Shown in pieces: positions 1-8,030 of a stretch of 64,000 nt of DNA. Location of the stretch: assembly GCA_003586005.1 (NCBI GenBank), contig NSKI01000004.1:1-64000 (forward strand), written 5' to 3'. The notes beneath the pieces were generated by a model. It ran no database searches. It saw nothing but the letters and a program-made list of their open reading frames with translations, and was not told the origin of the DNA. The stretch is from Haloplasmatales bacterium 4B. Its GTDB lineage: Bacteria > Bacillota_I > Bacilli_A > Haloplasmatales > Haloplasmataceae. The first letter of the stretch is position 1. Every line of letters starts with the position of its first letter. The translations under genes were made by a program, and so were the position numbers.

Positions 1-31
1 GGAAATTGGATTTATGTCTCTTTTTGTGTAC

Positions 32-64
32 AAAAAAACTGATGTGAGTTTTCACCCACACCAG
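32..64 (-). terminator. Rho-independent terminator (reverse strand)
   Basis: On the reverse strand an 8-bp stem (CTGGTGTG with CACATCAG, one G-U pair) is followed by six Ts. It lies beyond yidD and may be a second terminator for it. Confidence 0.55.
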
Positions 65-77
65 ATATTATAGAACC

Positions 78-119
78 AAAAAAAGTAGATGAATAATAAA
101 ATATCATCTACTTTTTTTG
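78..119 (-). terminator. Terminator overlapping the end of yidD
   Basis: The 9-bp inverted repeat AGTAGATGA/TCATCTACT has an A-run on one side and a T-run on the other, so it could end transcription from either strand. The yidD stop codon lies inside the hairpin. Confidence 0.75.
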
Positions 120-346
120 TTTTTGTCTTTCGGTTCTGGAACTGGATCAAATCCACATGATCCAAAGGGATTACATCGTAATACCCGATAAATGGTTAAA
201 TAAGTTGCATAAAAAAAGTTATGTTTTTGATATGCTTCAATAGCATAGTTTGAGCAACTTGGAATGTGACGGCAATTACTTCCTAAAAATTTTGAAATAT
301 ATTTTTGATAAAAATGAATCATTTTTATAAATAATTTATTAATCAT
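104..346 (-). CDS. yidD: Membrane protein insertion efficiency factor YidD
   Basis: An 80-residue protein of the YidD family, which sits at the inner face of the membrane and assists YidC/Sec-dependent insertion of membrane proteins. It shows the family hallmarks: an amphipathic N-terminus, then Cys-Arg-x-x-Pro-Ser-Cys-Ser-x-Tyr and the later Arg-Cys-Asn-Pro-Phe block, near residues 25-65. Length is normal. In many bacteria yidD lies between rnpA and yidC. Here it stands alone, transcribed divergently from the sporulation-gene block, with its own sigma-A type promoter and a terminator that overlaps its last codons. The stop is TGA, which shows that UGA is a stop in this genome. Confidence 0.93.
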   Translation of the reverse strand: MINKLFIKMIHFYQKYISKFLGSNCRHIPSCSNYAIEAYQKHNFFYATYLTIYRVLRCNPFGSCGFDPVPEPKDKNKKSR

Positions 347-363
347 AATATCACCAATTTACT

Positions 364-392
364 ATTATAACACACAATAATTTTTATTACAA
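364..392 (-). promoter_or_regulatory. Sigma-A type promoter of yidD
   Basis: Reverse strand: TTGTAA, 17-bp spacer, TATAAT, just upstream of the yidD ribosome site GGTGAT. Confidence 0.65.
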
Positions 393-488
393 TTTAGATA
401 AAATATAAACTAAATTAATGAATATAATTTATATAATTACTAAAGATAATTAGTGAAATTATCCTATTAGATATATTTGGTGATAGTT

Positions 489-1046
489 ATGATTGTTTAT
501 TATATTCTACTGTCGTTTTGTTTATATTTATTGGTTTTCTTTTTCCCATGGTATATAACTTTTTACACAGAAGGGAAATTAAAGTGTTATTTGATTATGT
601 TTGGTTTTATTCGTGTTCCTATAAACTTAAGTAAAATTGTTAATTATTTTTCAACTCGAAAAAAAGATGAAGATAGAGATTTTAATATTATGGAGGCTAT
701 TGAGAATTATAAGAAAATGTTGAGTGTTAGGCCAATTTATCGTGATTTATTTAAAAAGTCAAGTATAAAGCATCTATATTGGTATACTGCACTTCCGATG
801 GAAAATCCGCTTTTAGGTTTATCATTATTACCGATTTATTCTGTAGCACAGACAATATTTGTTGATACAATGTATGATAATTTTAAAAGAGTAAAGGATA
901 TAGATGTTGATACAAAGTTCAATTATATTGATAATGACATTTTTATTTATTTTGACTGTATAATAAAAACTAATTTAGCAAAAATTATAAGAGTAGGTGT
1001 AAAATACATCGCAAAAATTCCATTATTAATAAAAAGGGCTACATAA
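489..1046 (+). CDS. DUF2953 family protein, YtfI-like
   Basis: A 185-residue protein with one N-terminal membrane segment (about residues 3-22) and a polar remainder, resembling the DUF2953 family (YtfI in Bacillus subtilis). Its function is unknown, but in Bacillus ytfI sits directly upstream of the sporulation gene ytfJ, as here (22-bp gap). In-frame TTG and GTG codons lie 12 and 9 bases upstream, but they fall in the ribosome site GGTGAT, so ATG 489 is chosen. Neighbour order is the main support for assigning it to a spore-related operon. Confidence 0.75.
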   Translation: MIVYYILLSFCLYLLVFFFPWYITFYTEGKLKCYLIMFGFIRVPINLSKIVNYFSTRKKDEDRDFNIMEAIENYKKMLSVRPIYRDLFKKSSIKHLYWYTALPMENPLLGLSLLPIYSVAQTIFVDTMYDNFKRVKDIDVDTKFNYIDNDIFIYFDCIIKTNLAKIIRVGVKYIAKIPLLIKRAT

Positions 1047-1067
1047 TAACATAAGAGGTGATTATAA

Positions 1068-1481
1068 ATGGAACATCCAATACATAGTTTTATGAAAATA
1101 TCTATGGAAAATATTAAAGACATGGTTGATGTTGATACCATTGTCGGACAACCGGTAGCAACTAAAGAAGGAACAACGATTATTCCCATTTCAAAAGTTA
1201 AGTTTGGGTTCGCTTCAGGTGGAACAGAACAAAAAGCGGAAAATCGCCAAGAAAATCAAACTGCTCCATTTGGAGGTGGGAGTGGAGGGACAGTTTCTAT
1301 AACCCCAATTGCTTTTCTAGTAGTAGATAAAGAAGATGAAGTAAAAGTGTTATCACTAGAAAATCAGACTCATATATATGAAAAAATAATTGATTTTATT
1401 CCTGAATTGATGGCGAAAGTCAAGTTAGTAACTCCTAAAGTTATGAATGGCTTAGGTAAAAATAAACAAGCTGAAAGCTGA
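1068..1481 (+). CDS. ytfJ: GerW/YtfJ-family sporulation protein
   Basis: A 137-residue GerW-family protein. The N-terminus (about residues 1-50) has the family pattern of a short helix followed by VDVDTIVGQPV and IIPISKVKFGF. A glycine-rich stretch GGGSGG (about 67-72) and a hydrophobic strand block follow. Bacillus YtfJ/GerW is made during sporulation and is needed for normal germination. Strong ribosome site GAGGTGAT eight bases before the ATG. The gene follows the YtfI-like gene as one unit and ends in a good terminator. This is one of the clearest indications that the organism makes endospores or descends from a spore former. Confidence 0.9.
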   Translation: MEHPIHSFMKISMENIKDMVDVDTIVGQPVATKEGTTIIPISKVKFGFASGGTEQKAENRQENQTAPFGGGSGGTVSITPIAFLVVDKEDEVKVLSLENQTHIYEKIIDFIPELMAKVKLVTPKVMNGLGKNKQAES

Positions 1482-1505
1482 ATGGTTTTATTCAGCTTTT
1501 TTTTA
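1474..1505 (+). terminator. Terminator after ytfJ
   Basis: AAGCTGAAT paired with ATTCAGCTT, followed by an eight-T run. It overlaps the ytfJ stop. Confidence 0.85.
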
Positions 1506-1527
1506 TAATCTTTTATTTGTTTAATTA

Positions 1528-1556
1528 ATGACAAAATCGAAAATATAGTGTAAAAT
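1528..1556 (+). promoter_or_regulatory. Promoter of the ytxK-ackA unit
   Basis: ATGACA, 17-bp spacer, TAAAAT, ending 23 bases before the start codon. Confidence 0.55.
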
Positions 1557-1579
1557 AGTATTTTGGATAGGGTGATAAT

Positions 1580-2527
1580 ATGGCAAATTTAAAACAAACA
1601 AAAATAGAAAAGTTCTATGATTTTATTGATAAGACAACTTTATATATTTATGAACAAACTAAAAAGAGTTATGTTGATAGTCTCTTGCTAACATATGACT
1701 TTGTCCTATCTAATGACGAGTCTATTAACTCACTTGACATAGTAGTTGTAGAAAAAATTTCTGAATTTTATCAAAAAATAAGTGAAGATTCTTTTAGTAA
1801 AGAAGATATTCGTAAAGCTTTTCTTTTAGCGATGCTAAAAGCTTTTAAGCATCAATTTATGAATATGAATGAAATAACTCCTGATTCAATTGGAGTTATA
1901 TTTGCTTTTTTAGTAGATAAATTTTTTCATAACCACAAATCGATTGATGTTTTTGATGCAACTGTAGGTACCGGTAATTTATTAATTACGATGCTTAATA
2001 ATAGTTGTAGTAAATTTGGGAAAATATATGGCGTAGATACTGAAACTACATATTTAAACTTTGCATTAAGGCTTGCAAATCTATTAGAATACAAAATTGA
2101 ATTTTTTAATCAGAATAGTATGAAAAAATTGCTTATTCCTCCTGTAGATTTACTTATTTGCGATTTGCCAATAACAGAAAATTTAGATACTGTTAAATTA
2201 CTGGATAATTTAATGAATTATACTAAAGTCGGTGGCTATTTTATCTATTTAATCCCTAATGATTTTTTTAATCAAACTCATAACGTAAAGATTAAAGAAA
2301 CCATTTTAAATAATACTCATATTATGGCAATTATTGAATTACCATTAAGTTTATTTAAAGATCCAAAATATCAAAAAAGTATATTAGTTTTAAGAAAAAG
2401 AGGCGAAAATATTTTAATTAACACTGAAATATTAATGCTTAGGTTCCCTAATTTTTCAGAAAAAGATAAGGTGATGAACGCTATTGATAAAATAAATCAA
2501 TGGTATGATAATAATCATAAAAATTAA
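1580..2527 (+). CDS. YtxK-like SAM-dependent methyltransferase
   Basis: A 315-residue class I methyltransferase fold related to N6-adenine DNA methylases. Motif I is FDATVGTGNLL (about residues 131-141). The position of the usual Asn-Pro-Pro-Tyr catalytic motif reads CDLPIT, as in the YtxK family, where the second motif is also not classical. There is no target-recognition domain and no restriction gene nearby, so a restriction-modification role is unlikely. As in Bacillus it lies directly upstream of ackA (12-bp gap), probably in one operon. The substrate is not known. Confidence 0.82.
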   Translation: MANLKQTKIEKFYDFIDKTTLYIYEQTKKSYVDSLLLTYDFVLSNDESINSLDIVVVEKISEFYQKISEDSFSKEDIRKAFLLAMLKAFKHQFMNMNEITPDSIGVIFAFLVDKFFHNHKSIDVFDATVGTGNLLITMLNNSCSKFGKIYGVDTETTYLNFALRLANLLEYKIEFFNQNSMKKLLIPPVDLLICDLPITENLDTVKLLDNLMNYTKVGGYFIYLIPNDFFNQTHNVKIKETILNNTHIMAIIELPLSLFKDPKYQKSILVLRKRGENILINTEILMLRFPNFSEKDKVMNAIDKINQWYDNNHKN

Positions 2528-2539
2528 TTGGAGGTTACT

Positions 2540-3721
2540 ATGAAGATTTTAGCAATTAACGCGGGAAGCTCATCTTTAAAATTTCAATTACTAGAGATGC
2601 CACAAAAAACAGTGATTACCTCAGGTTTAATTGAAAGAATTGGTTTTGATGATTCTATTTATACGATTAAAGTGAATGGAGACAAAATTAAAGAGGTTAA
2701 ATCAATCCCAAATCATTCTGTTGCTGTACAGATGCTATTGGATTCATTAATTAATTTGAAAATTGTTGAAAACTATGAAGAAATTCGTGGTGTAGGACAT
2801 CGTGTTGTTCATGGCGGGGAGAAATTTGTTGATTCTGTTTTAATAACAGATGAAGTAATTAATGAAATAGAAGCATTAAAGGATTTTGCTCCTTTACATA
2901 ACCCTGCAAATGCAACTGGTATTAGAGCTTTTAGTGAAATATTGCCTAATGTTAAACAAGTGGCTGTTTTTGATACCGCATTTCATCAAACAATGCCAGA
3001 AGAGGCTTATCTATACCCGGCACCATATAAATGGTATAAAGCTTATGGTGTAAGACGTTATGGATTTCATGGAACAAGTCATAAATACGTTTCCCAGCGC
3101 GCAATTGAATTATTAAATAAAGAAGTAACTAAAATCATTACTGTTCATATTGGAAATGGTGGATCGATTTCTGCTATTAAAAATGGAAAATCAATTGATA
3201 CTTCAATGGGCTTTACACCACTAGCGGGAATAATGATGGGTACTCGTTCAGGAGATATAGATCCATCAATATTACCTTATGTAATGGAAAAAGAAGGAAT
3301 AAGTATTGAAAAAGCAATTACTGCTTTAAATAATGAATCTGGCCTAAAAGGAATCTCTAATAAATCTTCTGACATGAGAGACATTGTTAATGGCGTAAAT
3401 GAATTTGATGGAAATTGTGTACGCGCCTTTAATTTATTTGTTAAAAGAGTTTGTGATTTTATTGGTTCATACTTTATTCTTTTAGGTGGGTGTGATGCAA
3501 TTGTATTTACTGCTGGTATTGGTGAAAATAGTGAACCTGCACGTAAAGCGATTGTTGAGCGTTTAGGTAGTTCTTTAGGTATAATTTTAGATAACGAGGC
3601 AAATAAAGTTATGGGAGAAGAAAAAATTATTTCTACTCCTGAATCTAAGGTGAAAGTATTTGTAATCCCAACAGATGAAGAATTAGTTATCGCAATTGAT
3701 ACTTTAAGATTAATTAAATAA
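2540..3721 (+). CDS. ackA: Acetate kinase
   Basis: A 393-residue acetate kinase, which interconverts acetyl phosphate + ADP and acetate + ATP in the cytoplasm. It shows the N-terminal LAINAGSSSLKFQL phosphate-binding motif, the GHRVVHGG segment, RRYGFHGTSH, and the C-terminal TAGIGENS motif. Full family length. ATG 2540 is used because an in-frame TTG at 2528 overlaps the GGAGGT ribosome site. It is the second gene after ytxK. It gives fermentative ATP, consistent with the nearby glycolytic genes. No pta gene is in the window. Confidence 0.97.
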   Translation: MKILAINAGSSSLKFQLLEMPQKTVITSGLIERIGFDDSIYTIKVNGDKIKEVKSIPNHSVAVQMLLDSLINLKIVENYEEIRGVGHRVVHGGEKFVDSVLITDEVINEIEALKDFAPLHNPANATGIRAFSEILPNVKQVAVFDTAFHQTMPEEAYLYPAPYKWYKAYGVRRYGFHGTSHKYVSQRAIELLNKEVTKIITVHIGNGGSISAIKNGKSIDTSMGFTPLAGIMMGTRSGDIDPSILPYVMEKEGISIEKAITALNNESGLKGISNKSSDMRDIVNGVNEFDGNCVRAFNLFVKRVCDFIGSYFILLGGCDAIVFTAGIGENSEPARKAIVERLGSSLGIILDNEANKVMGEEKIISTPESKVKVFVIPTDEELVIAIDTLRLIK

Positions 3722-3730
3722 TTATTTGAA

Positions 3731-3762
3731 AACGCAAAGGAAAATTCTTTGCGTTTTTTTTG
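3731..3762 (+). terminator. Terminator after ackA
   Basis: AACGCAAAG paired with CTTTGCGTT, followed by a run of eight or more Ts. Confidence 0.9.
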
Positions 3763-3766
3763 ACTT

Positions 3767-3794
3767 TTATAATTTTTGTATACAAAAATTATAA
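3767..3794. repeat. 28-bp perfect palindrome upstream of dnaE
   Basis: A perfect two-fold palindrome centred between 3780 and 3781, with core TTTTTGTATACAAAAA and AT-rich arms. It has no poly-T tail of its own and lies about 45-70 bases upstream of the predicted dnaE -35 box. It could be an operator or simply an extra hairpin after ackA. Confidence 0.6.
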
Positions 3795-3837
3795 TATAAA
3801 AATACTTTTTTTATTCAAGGATATATCCTTTTTAAAA

Positions 3838-3866
3838 TTGCTATTCTTTAGTATAATAAATATAAT
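3838..3866 (+). promoter_or_regulatory. Sigma-A type promoter of dnaE
   Basis: TTGCTA, 17-bp spacer, TATAAT. The predicted transcript would begin near 3873, giving a short leader before the GAGGTGAT ribosome site. Confidence 0.6.
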
Positions 3867-3888
3867 ATGAATAATTGAGGTGATAGTA

Positions 3889-6800
3889 GTGTATGCACAA
3901 TTATATACAAAAACAGTTTATTCTTTACTTAAAAGTTGTTTGAAAATTGATGATTATATTGAAAATGCTAAAAAGAATAATATAAAAGCTATAGCAATCA
4001 CAGATGAAGCAAATGTCTATGGGTTAATTAAATTTTACAAAGCTTGTAAAAAAGCAGATATTAAACCAATATTAGGGATAACTGTTTTTATTAATGCATT
4101 TGCTCCTCTTATTTTGTTAGCAAAAAATAATCAAGGTTATAAGCATCTTCTTCAAATAGCTTCAGAAGTACAATTAAATGAATCAAGTTTAATGTCAATT
4201 GATAAATTAAAAAATTTTTCAGCGAATTTAATAGCGATTATACCAACAAAGAATAATTTTTTTCAACAATTAATCTTAAGTAATAATAAATTATTTCAAG
4301 AATATTTAAATTCCTTAAAAAAGATATTTAATAATAATTTATATATATCATTATTTCCCGAGGTTAACGATAATGTTGCTAATCTAAATAAATTGGTAAT
4401 TAATAAGGCTGTAGATAACCAAATAGCACTTGTTGCTTTAAATGAAGTTCGTTACACAAACCAAGAAGATGCGATTACTTTAAGATATTTAGAAGCTATT
4501 AGCAAAGGTGAAAAAATTAATTCTCAAACTATCAATTTATTTTCCAGTAATTTTTGTCTACTAAGTGAAACTGATTTTAATCGTTTTTTTATAAATTATC
4601 ATGAAGCAGTTCTTAATACTAATAAAATTGCCCAAGATTGTAATGTTTTTATTGATTTTAATAAGTTATATATACCTAAATACACTACACCTAATTCTAT
4701 ATCTAGTTATGATTATTTAAAAATACTTTGTAAAAAGGGTCTTGAAAAAAGATTAGATACGTCAAATATACCTTTTAATTATTTAGAAAGGTTAAAATAT
4801 GAATTAGAAGTTATTTCAAAAATGAATTATATTGATTATTTTCTAATTGTCTATGATTTTGTTAAGTACGCTAAACAAAATAATATCTTTGTTGGACCTG
4901 GTCGAGGAAGTTCTGCTGGAAGTTTAGTGTCCTATGTATTGGGAATCACAAATATTGACCCAGTAGAATATAACTTACTTTTTGAACGTTTTTTAAATCC
5001 TGAACGAATTTCTTTGCCTGATATCGATTTAGATTTTCAAGATAATAGAAGAGATGAAGTTATTAAATATGTCCAAAATAAGTATGGGAAAAATAATGTT
5101 GCCCATATCATCACCTTTGGTACCTTTGCCTCAAGAAGTGCTATAAGAGAAGTTGCTAAAGTAATGGATATAAAGGATTCACGGATAAATGAAATTGTTT
5201 CTTTTATCGACTCGAAGTTTAATATCGAAGATAATATTAAAGCCTGCCCAGAATTGCAACAATTAATATCTGAGTATTCTGAGGTTAATAAATTATTTAC
5301 CATCGCTAAAAAAATTGAAACTATTCCTAGAAATACAGCTACACACGCAGCAGGTATCATTATATGCGAGGATGATTTGCGAGGAATTTCTGGGTTACAA
5401 AATAGCTTTGACGATATATTACAGACTCAATATGAAGCTAATGATTTAGAGGCTTTAGGTTTATTGAAGATGGATTTTTTAGGAATTCGTAATTTAACTG
5501 CGATTAGTCAAATTTTAGATTTAATAAAATCAAGTTTAAATATAGATGTTGATTTAAACTCTATTCCTCTAAATGATGCTAAAACATATCGTTTGATTGC
5601 TAGAGGTGAAACAACAGGTATTTTTCAGTTGGAATCTTTAGGGATGAGAAATGTGTTACAAGATATTAAGGCATCTACTTTTGAAGATATTGTTGCTGTT
5701 AATGCCTTATTTCGCCCTGGTCCGATGAATAATATACCTCTTTATATAGCTAGAAAAAATAAAACTCAACCAATTGATTATTTGCATACTGATTTAAAAC
5801 CAATTTTAAAAAGTACATATGGTATTATAGTTTATCAGGAGCAAATTATGATGATAGCTCAAAAAATAGCTGGTTATAGTTTAGCACAAGCAGATTTGCT
5901 ACGTCGTGCTGTCAGTAAAAAACAAAAAGCTGTGTTAAAGCATGAACGGCTTATCTTTATTGAAAGAGCAGTACATAATGGATATGATAAGATAACTAGT
6001 GAGACATTATACGATTATATTGTTAAATTTGGTGATTATGGTTTTAACCGCAGTCATTCAGTAGCCTATGCCCTCATCTCTTACCAAATGGCATATCTAA
6101 AGGCGAATTATTTAACGCCTTTTATGGTTGTCATGTTAACAAACGTTATCGGTAGTCAGTCGCAAACGAGCCGCTACCTTAGAGACTGTAAGCGTTATGG
6201 GATTCAGATACTTCCAATTTCTATTAATAAAAGTTATAAATTATATGTATCAGAAGACAATAATAATATTAGGATGTCATTTTTGGTCACAAAAGGGATT
6301 GGACAAACGGTAAGTGAGGCAATTTTAGCTGAGCGTAAAAAAGGTATATTTAAAAATTATTTTGATTTTGTTAATAGGTGTCAACCATTTTTAAAACAAA
6401 ATATTTTTCAATCACTTGTTTTTGTAGGCGCCCTTGATGAATTTAAATTAAGTAAAAAAACAATGATTGAAAACTATGATAAGATAATTGATTATTGTCG
6501 GTTTAATCCTAGTGGGTATTTTACGGATAAAATCGAACTAGTTGAAAAGAGTGATGAATATTCAACAAGTGAGCTAATGAGAAGAGAAAAAGATTTATTA
6601 GGTTTTTATTTAACGGCACACCCTATCAGCAAATATATCAAGGAAAATCAAGAAAAAAATTTAATTTTACCAAGTTATACTTTGAAATATGTGGATAAAA
6701 AAATTGAATTAGTCGGTTTTGTTGAAAATATTAGGAAAACAAAGACGAAGAATAATGAGGAAATGGCAACATTAACTATAACTGATGATACTGTAAGTAT

Positions 6801-6942
6801 TATTGGAGTTGTCTTCCCAAGTGTGTATCAAAAGTTAAAAAGGGAATTGACAAAGGACCATTTATTTATGATTACCTCAAAGGTCCAAGAAAGAAATGAA
6901 AAATTACAACTTGTAATCTATGATATGAAATTAATAGATTAA
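3889..6942 (+). CDS. dnaE: DNA polymerase III subunit alpha (DnaE type)
   Basis: A 1017-residue C-family replicative polymerase. Domains in order: a PHP domain (about 1-200), a palm/fingers region with GPGRGSSAGS and the catalytic PDIDLDFQD triad, a second acidic site KMDFLGIRN, a helix-hairpin-helix region, and a C-terminal OB fold (about 925-1015). Bacillus DnaE is about 1115 residues, so this is a short form. In the PHP domain the usual metal-binding His-x-x-x-His reads Gln-x-x-x-Lys and the later Asp-Asp-His is changed, so metal-dependent activity is probably lost. The GTG start at 3889 fits the spacing from GAGGTGAT; an upstream GTG overlaps that site. Confidence 0.95.
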   Translation: MYAQLYTKTVYSLLKSCLKIDDYIENAKKNNIKAIAITDEANVYGLIKFYKACKKADIKPILGITVFINAFAPLILLAKNNQGYKHLLQIASEVQLNESSLMSIDKLKNFSANLIAIIPTKNNFFQQLILSNNKLFQEYLNSLKKIFNNNLYISLFPEVNDNVANLNKLVINKAVDNQIALVALNEVRYTNQEDAITLRYLEAISKGEKINSQTINLFSSNFCLLSETDFNRFFINYHEAVLNTNKIAQDCNVFIDFNKLYIPKYTTPNSISSYDYLKILCKKGLEKRLDTSNIPFNYLERLKYELEVISKMNYIDYFLIVYDFVKYAKQNNIFVGPGRGSSAGSLVSYVLGITNIDPVEYNLLFERFLNPERISLPDIDLDFQDNRRDEVIKYVQNKYGKNNVAHIITFGTFASRSAIREVAKVMDIKDSRINEIVSFIDSKFNIEDNIKACPELQQLISEYSEVNKLFTIAKKIETIPRNTATHAAGIIICEDDLRGISGLQNSFDDILQTQYEANDLEALGLLKMDFLGIRNLTAISQILDLIKSSLNIDVDLNSIPLNDAKTYRLIARGETTGIFQLESLGMRNVLQDIKASTFEDIVAVNALFRPGPMNNIPLYIARKNKTQPIDYLHTDLKPILKSTYGIIVYQEQIMMIAQKIAGYSLAQADLLRRAVSKKQKAVLKHERLIFIERAVHNGYDKITSETLYDYIVKFGDYGFNRSHSVAYALISYQMAYLKANYLTPFMVVMLTNVIGSQSQTSRYLRDCKRYGIQILPISINKSYKLYVSEDNNNIRMSFLVTKGIGQTVSEAILAERKKGIFKNYFDFVNRCQPFLKQNIFQSLVFVGALDEFKLSKKTMIENYDKIIDYCRFNPSGYFTDKIELVEKSDEYSTSELMRREKDLLGFYLTAHPISKYIKENQEKNLILPSYTLKYVDKKIELVGFVENIRKTKTKNNEEMATLTITDDTVSIIGVVFPSVYQKLKRELTKDHLFMITSKVQERNEKLQLVIYDMKLID

Positions 6943-6951
6943 GCGCTTACA
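6938..6951 (+). promoter_or_regulatory. CcpA cre-like site 1
   Basis: ATTAAGCGCTTACA matches the cre consensus TGWAANCGNTNWCA at 12 of 14 positions. It overlaps the dnaE stop codon. Confidence 0.5.
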
Positions 6952-6968
6952 TGAAAGATTCTTCTATA

Positions 6969-6982
6969 TATAAACGCTTACA
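6969..6982 (+). promoter_or_regulatory. CcpA cre-like site 2
   Basis: TATAAACGCTTACA matches the cre consensus at 13 of 14 positions. It lies 31 bp (three helical turns) from the first site and about 80 bp before pfkA. Upstream cre sites are typical of activation by CcpA. Confidence 0.6.
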
Positions 6983-7059
6983 TATTATTTTTAATTGTTT
7001 CTTTTGTTAATGTATGTTAAATTATTATTTAGGTATGTAATAAACTAGAGGTGATAAAA

Positions 7060-8019
7060 ATGGTTAAACGTATAGGAATATTAACTTCAGGAGGAGATGC
7101 ACCGGGTATGAATGCTTGTATTCGTGCAATCACTAGACAAGCGTTTCATTATGGAATTGAAGTATTTGGAATTAAGGATGGATACGCTGGCTTAGTAAAA
7201 GGTGATCTTTTTCAATTGAAATCATATGATGTTAGTGAAAAACTTAATCGTGGTGGAACGTTTTTAGGAACTGCCAGACTTCCTGAATTTAAGAATCCTG
7301 AAGTTAGACAAATAGCTATTGATCAATTAAATAAAAATAACATTGATGCCTTAGTTGTACTAGGGGGGGATGGTTCTTTTATAGGAGCTAAAAAATTAAC
7401 TGAAATGGGTGTTAATTGTATAGGCGTTCCAGGAACCATTGATAATGATATAGCCTCTACAGATTATACAATTGGTTTTGATACAGCGTTAAACACTGTG
7501 GTTGAAGCAATTGATAAATTAAGAGATACAACTTCAAGCCATTATCGTTGTAATGTTGTCGAAGTTATGGGAAGAAATTGTGGTGACTTAGCTTTGTTTG
7601 GAGGTCTTGCTTCTGGTGTTGAAGACTTAATTACTCCAGAAATAGGATTTAATATAGATTCTGTAATATCAAGAATTGAGGAAGCTAAAACTAAAGGTAA
7701 ACGTCATTTTATCATAGCTTTAGCTGAACTATTAACAGACCCAATTGAATTAGCTAAATCTATTGAAAAACGGACAGGAATTGAATCTCGGGCTACAATA
7801 ATTGGACATGTTCAAAGAGGTGGGACACCAACTGCTTTTGATCGCGTTTTAGCGAGTAGATTAGGAGCTTACGCTGTTGACATGCTTGTTTCAAATTTAG
7901 GCGGTCGCTGTGTCGGAATTAAAAACAACAGATTAGTAAATTATGATATATATGAAGCATTAGAAATGGAACACAGCGATAATACAGATATTTATGAATT
8001 ATGTAAAACATTATCTTAG
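7060..8019 (+). CDS. pfkA: 6-phosphofructokinase
   Basis: A 319-residue ATP-dependent phosphofructokinase, exactly the length of the Bacillus enzyme. It phosphorylates fructose 6-phosphate to the 1,6-bisphosphate. Visible motifs: N-terminal GILTSGGDAPGMNA, VVLGGDGSF, the catalytic PGTIDND, and MGRNCGDLA. ATG 7060 is used; the GTG nine bases upstream belongs to the GAGGTGAT ribosome site. It forms an operon with pyk (11-bp gap), the committed first and last steps of lower glycolysis, behind two cre-like sites that suggest catabolite control. Confidence 0.98.
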   Translation: MVKRIGILTSGGDAPGMNACIRAITRQAFHYGIEVFGIKDGYAGLVKGDLFQLKSYDVSEKLNRGGTFLGTARLPEFKNPEVRQIAIDQLNKNNIDALVVLGGDGSFIGAKKLTEMGVNCIGVPGTIDNDIASTDYTIGFDTALNTVVEAIDKLRDTTSSHYRCNVVEVMGRNCGDLALFGGLASGVEDLITPEIGFNIDSVISRIEEAKTKGKRHFIIALAELLTDPIELAKSIEKRTGIESRATIIGHVQRGGTPTAFDRVLASRLGAYAVDMLVSNLGGRCVGIKNNRLVNYDIYEALEMEHSDNTDIYELCKTLS

Positions 8020-8030
8020 GAGGAAGTCAT

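Noticed and set aside
1-42. End of an upstream plus-strand gene (13 codons ending in TGA at 40-42)
   Set aside because: Too short to support, and the hairpin at 32-64 works as a terminator on the other strand.
1580-2527. DNA adenine methyltransferase of a restriction-modification system
   Set aside because: The catalytic NPPY motif is not classical, there is no specificity or restriction gene, and the position beside ackA matches YtxK.
5037-5360. Reverse-strand open frame inside dnaE, and similar antisense frames within other large genes
   Set aside because: These are shadows of strongly supported genes, with no ribosome site or family resemblance.
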